In this document: positions 11,277-22,576 of the stretch, in pieces
Layout of the letters: every line of letters starts with the position of its first letter
How positions within the stretch are numbered: the first letter of the stretch is position 1
Assembly: GCF_050908995.1 (NCBI RefSeq)
Contig: NC_135119.1
Coordinates: 19,063,001 to 19,127,000, forward strand
Origin: Andrena cerasifolii
Taxonomy: Eukaryota; Arthropoda; Insecta; Hymenoptera; Andrenidae
Direction of reading: 5' to 3'
Length of the DNA: 64,000 nt
Made by a program: the position numbers and the translations under genes
The notes under the pieces: generated by a model
Told to the model about the DNA's origin: nothing
The model's database searches: none
The model's input: the letters and a program-made list of their open reading frames with translations, nothing else

Positions 11277-12186
11277 GGACACGCTGCGGACCACATATTA
11301 ATGAGCAGGTTAGATCACCGAAATGATAAAAATGTTCCAGTAACTAGCCTTTGATTGTATGTGTGGTACGCCCTCGGACAATTTCTTTTATACCTCAATG
11401 CTAAAGTATATGTGCTCTGACACCACCGTCGTTTTTTTTTTCCAGCGTTGTCGCGAAGTCACGATTGAACCGTTTAATCAAATCCACGCACTCGCTGTCA
11501 GTGTATGCGCCGACGAAACGATCCCGCGCGTGCGTTCAGTTCGTTCACACGTTCCTTTCTCTAATTTCATTCGTTAATTATACATGCCGAAGTAACAGAC
11601 ATTTTTGTAAATGTGCATTATACGTATTCAATGAATAACAATAGGTGGAATGCTTTTTCAATTCCACGGATAGACGATACTTATAAGAGTATCACACAGC
11701 TGTATCGCGATGATAAGCAGGGTATATTAGCGTTAAAAAAGAAAAGAAAAAACTGTCCACTGAATCTTGGATTCCTTTAAAATCGAACTTTCGTACGTAA
11801 CGATGAACGTGCGCGGTTCATTTTACGCGCGCAATATAAATCACAGACGCAACGTTCACGGTGGCACGAATTGATGAGGCATTTCGGGTCGATTATTTAA
11901 TTCCATGTCATTCATCAGCTCATGAACATTAGTATTATAAACGTTATGCGTGTATTTGATTCGTATTTAAGTGAATTGTCGATAATTTGCAATATGCCTG
12001 TTAAAATCAAATAGGTCATAATTTTAGCAAGCAATTTTGTATTTCACTATTTATTTCAATTTACGTTAGTATGATAAATTAATAATCGATGTAAGCGCAG
12101 GATATTTAATTCGCTCCGGCGATCCTTGCTCACGATACCCAAAACTAGTTAGTGTTAATTATATGGAATAGTTAATCAAACGCGAT

Positions 12187-12227
12187 GATAATATATATAT
12201 ATATATGTTATATGTATATATATAACA
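12187..12227. repeat. AT dinucleotide-rich simple repeat
   Basis: A run of alternating A and T broken by a few G/C bases, about 40 bp. It is nearly self-complementary and could extrude as a hairpin. No further function is indicated. Confidence 0.75.
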
Positions 12228-14477
12228 TAAAAAGAGATTTTTGTCATTCGTTGCGATAAGAATGTCAGTAACTCATTTGATAAAGACACTTCTAAAATTA
12301 AATTACTTTGCGTAATGGTGGATGTAAGAAAAGAAAAGCGAAAAAATTATAAAGGAATGCGAAGATTTCGAGTTCCCGTACGGAGGACTGATAAAAATAT
12401 TTATAGATTACTTCTAGGAGAACGTTTGTATCCGCAACAATCAGAGCGTATTTTATAAAGACAATGTAAAAAATATATTATGGGAAAGATACTGTTCTTG
12501 AATTCTTTGATTCTCCATTATAAGCTACAATTCTTGTAAACGAATATCTGTGATTACTTGCAAGTATGCGGCGAATGATGTAATTGTCCGGTGTCTTGTT
12601 AAACATACGAGTTACGTGGAATTACTATTGATAATAAAGTATTTTGTACGGTAAATCCAAATAGTCAAAAGTTTACTATCTTCTTCGGTACATTATAACA
12701 AAAGAAATTAATCCTTTGCACTAGATGCTTCTGTGTAATTGGATGCAGCATTCAACGGTTCTCGATGCATTTAGTCCCACTGTCTGCAGTTTAAAAAATA
12801 TATATATATGTGCAACGGGTTAAATGGTATCTTAAGATTACACGATATAAAAATCAGAGACACGTACTGCAAGCGTGATGGCGTTTATTATCAATAAACA
12901 ACTTATTTAACAGGACCTTGATGTACACGAGAGAGAAGTATTCAAGTTATTTACTTATGCTTCCTTTTTAGTATGCACGTAATTATGTATGTAATACGTT
13001 TATTTTACGACTTAAAATTTCAGTTAAGTTAGGAATGGACCTTTGAAAGTCCTTTAGTTTAATCTTAGCGTAATATGCACGCGCATGTGCGTGCGTGCCT
13101 TGCAATATCAAATTGTACAAATATCTGTCAATACACGTATGTAAACATTTATGAAAAAGTATAAAACGAATTGATCTGTCGGCAAGACGAAGCACGTTAG
13201 AATACATGAAACGGAATATGCTTGTTATAAGCTTTTTCTGTGGCTCGCTAACATTACGGTAGATGTTAATGGAACATTGGGGAAACTTAACGAAACGCAG
13301 GGGAACAGGCAAACAGAAATATGAGATTAACAGGGGCGGTTCACGCAGCAGGGGCAAAGTCGAGGAGAAAGAGAAGTTGGAGATTGAGTAAATCACTTTG
13401 TGAAATATAAACTAAACATAAGCTACGCGACAAAGCTGTGTCGTTCTCTCTGAATGTGTGAAAAGGTTTACGCAACTCTAATGTGAACTGTTACAAACGT
13501 GTGTCATAGAATACTCTCTTAAAGCATAATGTCCTGTCAAAGAAACCAACGATATAACAGTAAGAAACAATGGAATATACTATTAATGTAATTCTCGGTA
13601 CCATTGATCCATAAGCGTCTATGGAGGATTAAAAGAGCAGTTCAACAAATCCAAGCATTTCAAAGTTGTAAAGATTCGATCACGTACCAAAACTAACTCT
13701 TTATCACCGTCGTATCATTTTTTTTTTTGGTCCATTCCTATCTTCTTAAATATTTTAGATAGAGCTTGCACACGTCAATCGCTAATGCGTAGAAGCATTA
13801 GAGATTTATCTGAAGGTCCGTCCTCGTACATGTAACTCGAATGCACCTGGAAGGACGAAAACGTTCATGCTTCAGCGAGTCCAGACCTTTCTTTCCCCCG
13901 ACATCATTACACTTTACAGCAAACAATGGTGGCGCTCTTAAACATGTATAAAGCGTGTTTCAGAGCTATAGGTACTAACCATTTCGTCGAGTTCAACACG
14001 TCCGTCGCCAGGCCGGTTACCAGTGACCGGGCCCGTTACGACTTTAAATAAAATGAACTTGTAACAAACTATCACTTACATTTACAAGGTTACAGACAAA
14101 ATTTAAATACGCTAATATAGTATCCCTAAATATGTTTAAGCAACGAGAATGGCCTACGACGGAGTTGGGACGATCAAATGCATCGCTTCCTGGCAGCGAG
14201 CGCGTTAATTAACAGAAACAACCATCTCATACATCCCCATGCAACGAACAAATTGCTAATCACGTTTTCTATCATCGATCTCGCTTCGTCTCCTCGATCA
14301 CACCGAACTCTTCGCTAGCATCCAAGTGAAAACGGCCACCGACCGAGCAAAAGCTCGTGCAGTGCAACCGAGAATGTCTCATGTAAGAAGCCTACGGACC
14401 CAGCAGCGATTTCTCTCGATGCAAGCTCAATGCAAACATACGTTCAACCTGTTCGGTAAATGTTTCTACTTTTGTCC

Positions 14478-14504
14478 TGTGTGTGTGTGTGTGTGTGTGT
14501 GTGT
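14478..14504. repeat. (TG)13 microsatellite
   Basis: An uninterrupted TG dinucleotide run of about 27 bp in non-coding DNA between nicastrin and PKNOX. It is likely polymorphic in length. Confidence 0.95.
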
Positions 14505-16494
14505 GCTCAAGTATTTCGTAGTTCTTCAGTAGACAAGTATGAAGTAGGAGGCTGGGCACCGCCCACCGAGTTTATCACAGTCGTCTGGTGCCGCAGCACA
14601 TACGTATACGTGGTTCAGCCTTACAACCTACCTCTTAATCCTATCGTTACTTTATCATTATACTTAATCACGTGTACAGTATAGTCCCGTACTAGGTGAT
14701 TCGCGATACGAGCCGACGATTCTTAGGTCTACCTTCTCCTCGTTAATGGAAAGTGCGCGTTATTGCTGGTATTTGTGAACAGCGAGCTAATTCATCAGCG
14801 CGAACCGATCGGTCACTTACTTTCGGCGGTCTACTTGAGGGCGGAAGCGACGTGGGAGCCTGATCTTTCACTTTATCATTTCAATACACGATCAAAGTCG
14901 ATGCTTCCCGTTCCTTTCGTCGATTCCGCCCGCTTTCGTCCACAGATCGCCCCGACTTATTCTCACTTACGACACTACACCGTATATGGAGCTATACTGT
15001 AAAATAGCTGTCTTCAACTGACGACATCCGTTTTACTCAAGCCTCGATCGACTCGTCCCCTTCCGTCTGGAGCTTCCTCGCGGCTCCTGGCAGCCGCGAC
15101 AGGATCGGCCGGCAACTGTTTGCAATCGGTTCGCCTCGAATGCTCAGAGAAAAGCTTTGTGAGCCACTAATGGAAGCACTCTGCGCCAGTCGGCTATGTA
15201 CATCGATACCGGAAGAATGTAAAACGATACCAGTGTGAAATGATTGATCTGATCGACGGCTTTCACTTTCTTCTCTGCGCGAGACACGTGCTCCTTTGAG
15301 CGCATCGAGGACGAGCTTCGGTACTCCTTCTACCGCTGCGCATTCACTTCGTGCGGCGCTCCTCTACTTGGCGAGACGCTGGCTGTCCTCGATGCGTTGA
15401 AATCAATGGACTAGCGTAGACCTATTTAGCAATACAGTTGCGAAGTATAAGTTTCTTTGTAACTTCATTGAGACCGTACAGGGAAATCGGAATCTCATTA
15501 GCAGACATCTCTAGCTACGCTTTCTACTGTATTATGGGCTAACGAAGGACCAGCAAACACGTCAAAGTAATCGTCCGGTGATAAATAAATTGTAGAAGCT
15601 ATTAATGCTTCAGGAAATACAGGGCGACCATCGTGGTCAGATAGGAACAAGAAGCCTGATCAGCGAAGCTGTTACATTTTCTTTAATCAACGATCCGGGA
15701 TAACACTTGTCCCTTTAGAGTCAGATTTCCAAGACAGTCAAATGGTCTGAGGATAGTTTCAATGGCTCGAAATGCCATGGACGGAACCACTTGGAAGTAA
15801 CTGAAGGACAGCCGGATGCAAGTGCGCAGGAAGAAGATTGTACAGGGTTGGTTAAACTGTAATTCATGGGACAGTCTACGAGATTTGATTCCTTGTTGGA
15901 CAAAGAAAATAAGTCGAGAGCATGGAACAGAGGTTTCTTGAAAACGAAGCCTTGCATGAAGAAGGACGTTGCGGTTTTTACGTATTTCTCTTTTATAAGT
16001 AATCAAGTGCTACTCGCTTGTGCCACACAGCACTCGTGCCCCACTCTGTATGTACATAGATAACGAAGAGGCTTTAAAACGATACCGATATCGAATCCCA
16101 GAGTATATTTCCACACCGTTCGAAAAGTACGCGGGTCGCTAAGTATTCAGCACTCGCGATCTGGAGGACACCTCTATTAAAACGCAACGATCATATGCAG
16201 ACAGCGAATGTATGAACACTTAATCCTAAGATGGCATGTGCTTGTCGTCGAGCCTTAGACGCACCTTCTCTCCACCCTTCTCTCTTTCGCGCCTCTACTT
16301 TGTTTCTCTTCTGCTTGCAGTTACAAGAAAGGTATCGTTAATCTCCATCCTCGGATAATCACTAATATGTCTCCCTTTATTACTAACAGTTCTGTGAATT
16401 GTATGTACAGCAGTACCACAACCTCGTTAAACTGCGGTACACGCGTTTAAAGACGACACTTAGAGTTTAAAAATATAATCATCATATATTTAAA

Positions 16495-16579
16495 GTAGTA
16501 TTATATTATCATTGTTGTTGTTATTATTAATCGTAATAGTATTATTATTATTAATATTATTATTATTGTTATTATTATC
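16495..16579. repeat. ATT-type trinucleotide repeat
   Basis: Imperfect tandem ATT/TTG units over about 85 bp in the PKNOX 3' flank. It is interrupted by substitutions, so probably an old microsatellite. Confidence 0.8.
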
Positions 16580-18098
16580 TTGGAGGGATAGCCACTTTGC
16601 TATGTCACGACACTGCAGAGCTGAACAAAGACTAAAACGCGGAAGTTACCACGCTCTTTAATGGCACGAAGAATACAAGATCGAGATTGCTATATTATCT
16701 ATTGACCGATCAATCATCTGTTGTACGAACTTGAGAATTTATCTTGAACCATTTTTCCTATCGACAATTTTAACGAGATCTCTTTCCCTGCGTTGCGTTG
16801 ACCGATCGCAAGACATATCTCATCTAACATTAAGTGTAGTAACAATATCCGTCGTATCTTAGTTTACGTAGGAAGGGTTGATTACGTCCTCTCATTCGTG
16901 TCGTTACAAGATTCCTACACTATACACATAGTCTCATTTGGACGATTTCAAACGGCTCTATAGATGTGTTAAGAATTCTCACAGAAATGTCTATGCCTGT
17001 TAGGTGAGCTCGATCGAATGAAAATTCCGAAATATCGTGAGGTCTTTCGTTCGAAAGCCGTTCTTCTATTCACTTTCATCTTCTGTGTATGGAACTCCGA
17101 GAATAAACATCTTGTAATTGCAGTATATATATCTACCCCGAAAAATGCCAGATCTATCGATACTGTGTCCTCTTTGTTTACTGCAATTTATACGACTCAG
17201 AAAGTATTGTTAAATGCTGGAGAAATTTACTTTGCTGGAAACGAAGTTTCATAAAAAACTATGCAAACGACCCCGGATTTGCGTTAGTCTCTTAGCTATA
17301 ACTTGCTAGCGGCACCATCAAATCAGTAGCATGTTCTTTTATAATTACATCGTATCATAGAAGAATGTACACGTTGTTTCCATAAAGATTTTGCGCACGA
17401 ATAGTTGCGTGCCTTGCTGTCTCAAAAATAATCTGCTTCTATAAATTGGTTGTCAGTATTGGAACTATGTTGCGATCAATCGAATGATTCCGTATAGTAT
17501 TCTGTTACTTGATGTAGATTTAAAGAGTGAAAGGACACGGGCGATGACCCGTTGCGAGAGAAAACGAGATCTTCGAAAATACTGTACGCTACTGTAGCGT
17601 CTCCGTTATTCCGAGCAGAAAGGCGAGAAGGGAAAGAGCCGCAAGAAACGAGAAACTATACAAATGTGGACTGTAAATTGCGAAAACTGGGGGAGAGATA
17701 ACAATTTCGAGGGAAGCTCCAGTTTTGCCAGAGGAATTTCGCTTCGACTTAACGGCTCGCAGTCTCGCCGCGTGTTCGGATGATTGCTCTTGCGGAGAAC
17801 AGGGAACACGTACCAACCGAATTACCATTTGTTCAATAACTGTTCAAACATTCTTGGACCACGATAAGCGGATAACAATTGAAGACGCTTAAGAATCTGT
17901 AAAGGTGCTCCCGTGGATGGTGAATGGATCCGATAAGAGAGCGTGATAACCTCGACCGATATACCCTTGATTTCTCGCGAGAATAATTACGTATTTGACA
18001 GTTAAAGCGAAATCTATTCTCGAATACCTTAATACTGTAATGAGCAACTGGATTTGAAGGTACCGTAAAGAGGTTGACGTTTCGGTGATCGACAGAGG

Positions 18099-21000
18099 TC
18101 AGTGAAGATCATCTTCGTCGCTATCGTTACCGTCTTTCGATCTATCGGCACCCCCCTCACCGTCGCTGGAGCCTGAATCGCTCCCGGAGTCTTCGGATTG
18201 CCAGCCGCCGGCTTGTTGCTGCTGAACGTGCTGCTGTTGGACCACGTGCTTCGACACTTTGTGACGTTTCCCTGCCCGCTGCACCGGATCTGCCCCGGCG
18301 CCGTCGAGCATCGGCTGGAGGATTCGTCGGCGAGCGTTGATGAACCAGTTATTAACTTGCAGCAACGTCAAGTTCGTTTGGCCCGCGATCTGACGTTTCT
18401 CGTCCTCCGTAGGATAAGGATGCTGCGGAACGTAGCAAACACAGAACTCGTCAATCAGTCGTACGAAGCAGTCTCTCGGCTTCAAGGTGAATAAAGAATC
18501 ATACTTACAACTAAATGTTCAAAGAGCCAGGTTCGCATAATGCTCGTAGCCTGTTTAGGTAGGACACCCCGCTTTTGTCTTCCCTTCTTAATGCTACTAT
18601 GACTACCTCCGTGACCACTACTGTGATTTGAAGCAGCAGTGCCAGTGCCACATCCCTCGTCTTCATCTTCGCTGGGTGCAGGGGAAGGAGAGCCCGCCAC
18701 AGTGATATCTGAGCACAACAAGTATGTATTCGCTGTGGCAAACGTGTGACGGCGTAATACAGTCTCACTATTCGGTACTCTTAATATCCTTTGTTTATCT
18801 TTTGTAAGTGTGCAACTTTTTCTAACCAAAACACTTTTCGTCACTAGCGTCTCCGACATCGACATGCTCGCGCTCCTGCAATGCTAGAAGGCCCCAATAG
18901 CCAGCCTCTTCTAAATATATTCTGTCGCCAATATTCACATAGTCCGTATCATCTACAAACGGAAGTTGACAACGCCTACGTTTAGATCAACGTCCAATCT
19001 CTCCCTTCTAAATTCAATTGTCTGCTACGTCAAGCATAAGACTACTTGTACCTCTGATTCTTTGATACTTCCCGCGCTTAACCCTCCATTGGTAAGTTGG
19101 GTGCAGTGGATAAATTATCATCCATCCACTGATTTTAATCTGACCCTATCAATGGAGAATTAAGCGGGACACTGCGCGGAACTTAAAAAGTGAGACAGAG
19201 AAAGCAATAATCTGTTTAGGGTGCAATCGCTTCTATTTGCTAAGAGACTGAAAGAGATATCCAGTGAGTAGTAACGAATTCAGACGAACGGTGGGGATTG
19301 GCGCGTACCTTGACCAAGATACATGTCGTTGACTGGTGCACAGGGATGCGCCCCGATCTGGGAAAGGGGCGTGCTCCCATGCACCGTGGAAGGTGACAGA
19401 GGATCGTCATGGTCCTGGCTGGAGGATCTGTTCGAGCGTTGAGCAGTGGATGATGATCGCACCGATGGCGGCCTGTCGTTACCGGTCTCTTCTTGCGTGG
19501 CCGTCTGACTCGCGCCACCGTTCTCCGACAGGGTGTCGCCTCTGCTCACTCTGAATCCGTTAGCTCCCGACTCAACATCATTGCCTGTAGAAGACAGCAC
19601 CTGGGAAATATATGTCGCAACTAGCCGTCAGAGAGCAGGGGTGGGGGTTCTATAATATTTCGAGCGACGCGCAATTATCGCTCGTCTTTTTTAAAACCAT
19701 TAGCTCGAACGACTGATCCTCCTAACGTACGGGATATTTTCAATGGAGCTCGCGCGACATGGTTGCCAAGTAAAACATAACATGACTTCCCCTCGCGCTG
19801 TTAGTTTTCGAGGCATTGAGGAGGCCCTTAACCGACTCTTACTCAAGTATCGCCTTTTAAGTAATGCACCCCTCTTCCTTGATAAGAAATGAGTGACTGC
19901 CGAAGCTTCTACTGATTATTTATTATATTAGAGCTACATTCTTCGCAAGCAACGATGTTGTTAAAGAGTTAGAGGACGGTTAAGAGAACTTAGCGGTGTT
20001 GTCCAAGTTGATGGAACGTACTCGCGGCTCTTGCGCATCGCTAACGTTGGGATATCTACGTAGGTGAAGGGGGAGCAGGCCAGGGAGCTTTAAGAATCGT
20101 CAAAGAAAACATATCTAACCTGCAAGGGACTGCTGCCGTTGCTGCCACTCGATGGGCCCATGTCGTGCCCATGGTGACTGTAATCGCTGCGTAGCAGATT
20201 CTCGCTCTGCATCTTGCCCTTCAGGCACGTGATGTACCTGTTGCAGAAGTCCTTGCACAGCTCCTGAACCTTTTCCAGCTCGAGCAGGTGAATCCGCAGC
20301 ACCTGTATCGCCTTGATCATCTACGGTTGGCAAGGCGCAAAACAACGTCGGCATATCATCGATTTTCTTTTCATGTCGCGCTTCGATACGCCGCTTATCA
20401 TTGTTTTTGTTTTCTTAATCGAACGAACATGGTACCCGTTCGTGGACGCGCCGGGGGCGAGAGTGGTGGCAGTGAAATCTACACCGTTTCGAGAGATTTA
20501 CGCAAGTAGGACTCAAATTTCTAACACCGATTCTTTTCGAGATTTATATTACACTCGTTCCTCGAAATTTTTCGCATTAAAATGGCATTAGAATTCTACG
20601 GACAGATATTATAATCACAGACAACTGAGGATATTTGAAGATCACGCTTTTTTTTATTGCTTCCACTTAATATTAACGAGAACGAAACTTAAGGGGACTA
20701 CTTTTAGGGCCTTAGGCAGTCAATTTACTAATTTTTTGCTATTCCGATCAATTATATATATATTTTTTTTCAAAACAACGAAACACGTCACTTAGCAAAC
20801 TAATCCTTCTGGCTTCTCAAAAAATCTCATGTCGTTTGGACGAATTTTAAAAAAGTTATGCGATTTTAAAAGTTATAAGCTTTCTTTCATCCGCCACTGT
20901 ATGTGGACAAAAAAAATATTTTTTTACTCTGCGTGATAGTAATAAACATTGTGTAAAAGGAAAAGTCTGTGCTCGCATTCATCTCCTCGCAATTAATTCG

Positions 21001-22093
21001 TAAAGAATACTTAATTTTCGAGCGATTTTACGGCCTAGTCCCCTTAAGGGGGGTTTGCGCCTTGTTGGGCCGAAAAATATCTAATTCTTCGTGAATTTTT
21101 TCTAGAAAAACGTTTCGACAAATTAATTTGAGGTTTGTCGGGCTGTTGTATTGTATCCTGAACCATTGTTCTGAATTTTTGTGTGACAGTGAAAAAGAAA
21201 CATGGCAGGTACAAAAATAGCGTTGAAAAATAATCGGGTAGTCCTGGCATCAAAAAGTACTGTAAGGTTTATCGAAAACACAAAAAAGAAAAGAGATTCT
21301 TAAGAGATTCTTAAAATGGCAGGCTTTTGAAGAAGGCGAAGCGTCCTGATTTGAGTCTATTTTGTTTTGCCGCAAAATCGGGAAGACTTCTTTAAATAAA
21401 AAAGGAACGGTAACAAATACGACAATAAATCTACTACCACCGATAGCCACATTCATATAGATTAAGAATCTCCTTTCTTTTTTGTGTTTCGGATGAACCT
21501 TACAGTACTTTTCGTCAACGCCAGGACCGCCCGATTATTTTTCAACGCTCTTTTTGTATCTGCCATGTTTCTTTTTTCACTGTCACACAAAAATTCAGAA
21601 CAATAGTTCGAGACACAATAAAACAGCCTGCCAAATCTCAAATTAATTTGTCGAACCGTTTTTGTACAAAAAATTCAGAAAGAATTACCTATTTTTCAGC
21701 CCAAGGCGCAAAAAGCCCGCCTTAAAACCGCACGGAGCCCTAATTTTTTTAAACGCCCAGAGCTCGCCTGTTAAGAGTACTCACCAAACCGTCAATTTCG
21801 GGGTCATTGATCAGAAATGGCTTTCGGTCTCTTTCTTGGTGTTGGACGAAGGCCTGTATGTCCATGTTGAAGCTTTCGGACGTCGAGTTGTCCGAGCTCT
21901 GCGTGGCTTGCTCGCATCTTTCGAATAGTAACGCGAGCAGCGGGAAGAGGGGATGCTTGTAGACAGCCCTCTTGTCTGCCTCGAACTGAGCCTGATCCTG
22001 GTGGGTCGTGTAATCGGCAACCCCGCTTGCAGGGTCCTGATCGTAACCAGGGGTCACCATCGCTAGCGCCACGGCGGTGCTACCCTCTTGCAT
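18099..22093 (-). CDS. PKNOX: PKNOX/PREP-class TALE homeodomain protein
   Basis: Five coding exons on the minus strand: 21785-22093, 20120-20320, 19309-19600, 18509-18708 and 18099-18422. All phases match and give 441 aa (human PKNOX1 is 436). PKNOX/PREP proteins are nuclear TALE transcription factors that dimerise with PBX/Extradenticle through the N-terminal MEIS domain. The MEIS domain spans about residues 41-160 (HPLFPLLALLFE at 47-58, IKAIQVLRIHLLELEKV at 105-121). The homeodomain is about 308-369, with the TALE PYP insertion at 336-338 and WFINARRR at 360-367. Exons 4 and 5 split the homeodomain just before HPYP. KRGVLPK, GQTNLTLLQVNN and RILQPMLD mark PREP rather than Meis/Homothorax or TGIF. 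The C-terminus is Gln-rich, then acidic (DSDEDDLH). The ATG at 22091-22093 is chosen because the joined upstream exon has an in-frame stop. Confidence 0.96.
20693..21043. mobile_element. TTAA-bounded inverted-repeat element in PKNOX intron
   Basis: TTAA at 20689-20692 and 21044-21047 bracket a 351-bp stretch whose ends match for GGGGACTA and then diverge. Only the terminal few bases are clearly inverted, so it is less certain than its neighbours. It shares its right TTAA with the next element. It lies in the PKNOX intron between the two MEIS-domain exons. Confidence 0.55.
21048..21721. mobile_element. TTAA-bounded foldback element, 674 bp, in PKNOX intron
   Basis: Long imperfect inverted repeats run inward from TTAA at 21044-21047 and 21722-21725. 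The left end reads GGGGGGTTTGCGCCTTG; the right end reads GGCGGGCTTTTTGCGCCTTG on the other strand. The arms include matched blocks around 21255-21310 and 21465-21515 (ACTGTAAGG near AAGAGATTC). No coding capacity. Its right edge is only about 60 bp from the 21785 exon boundary. Confidence 0.75.
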
Positions 22094-22474
22094 TCTACGA
22101 CAATACAATCGCACCGGCGTCAGCTCTATTCTTACTCAACTTCTTCGAAACCCCACGGCCCCAATTCTCGCCACCGATTACAGATTTAATAGTTTAAAGC
22201 TAGATCCACCTAGGGGAAGCTTCGTAATCCCATCAGCATTGCAACTAGCTTCACCAAGAAGTCCGAGTAGATACACGAAACTTATCCTCGGTTTATCTTC
22301 AGCTTAACGAAGTAGCCCCAACGTTGATCGAACGTGGAACACCTTCCCCCGAAGGACGTAGCTCGCATCCTACATCCTTTCAAAAATATGTTTACGATGC
22401 GAGTCGATAAATAAAGATTCACTTTACTGTTTCGAGTAGAGCTCGAATATTCTACCGTTAACCAAAGCATTTAC

Positions 22475-22576
22475 CTATCATTCCTGGCTGGCACCTTCCA
22501 TCGTTGCCCAGGTCCTCCGGGGCCTCGGATGTAACGACCTTCGATCTACGCTTCTCACGTTATTCACAGGGTCCTA
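22475..22576 (-). other. PKNOX: Probable 5' UTR exon of the PKNOX gene
   Basis: On the minus strand a donor (GATAG then GTAAAT) ends at 22475 and an acceptor (CTTTCAG) precedes 22576. Joined to the first coding exon, the frame leading to the PKNOX ATG contains a TAG, so this would be untranslated leader. It has support only from splice sites and position; no promoter was identified further upstream. Confidence 0.4.

Larger units (their letters stand above)
11277..18098. other. Intergenic / probable 3' UTRs between convergent nicastrin and PKNOX
   Basis: No coding exon recognised in 6.8 kb. The two genes point at each other, so both 3' UTRs lie here; an AATAAA at 12633-12638 is one possible nicastrin polyadenylation signal, with no other support. 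The stretch has simple repeats (AT-rich at 12187-12227, TG at 14478-14504, ATT-type at 16495-16579) but none of the long palindromes common elsewhere in the window. This relative lack of transposons is compatible with a long transcribed 3' UTR. Confidence 0.4.

Noticed and set aside
18099..22093. Reading the TALE gene as homothorax/Meis
   Set aside because: Homeodomain (KRGVLPK, GQTNLTLLQVNN, RILQPMLD) and MEIS-domain sequence match PREP/PKNOX better than Homothorax.
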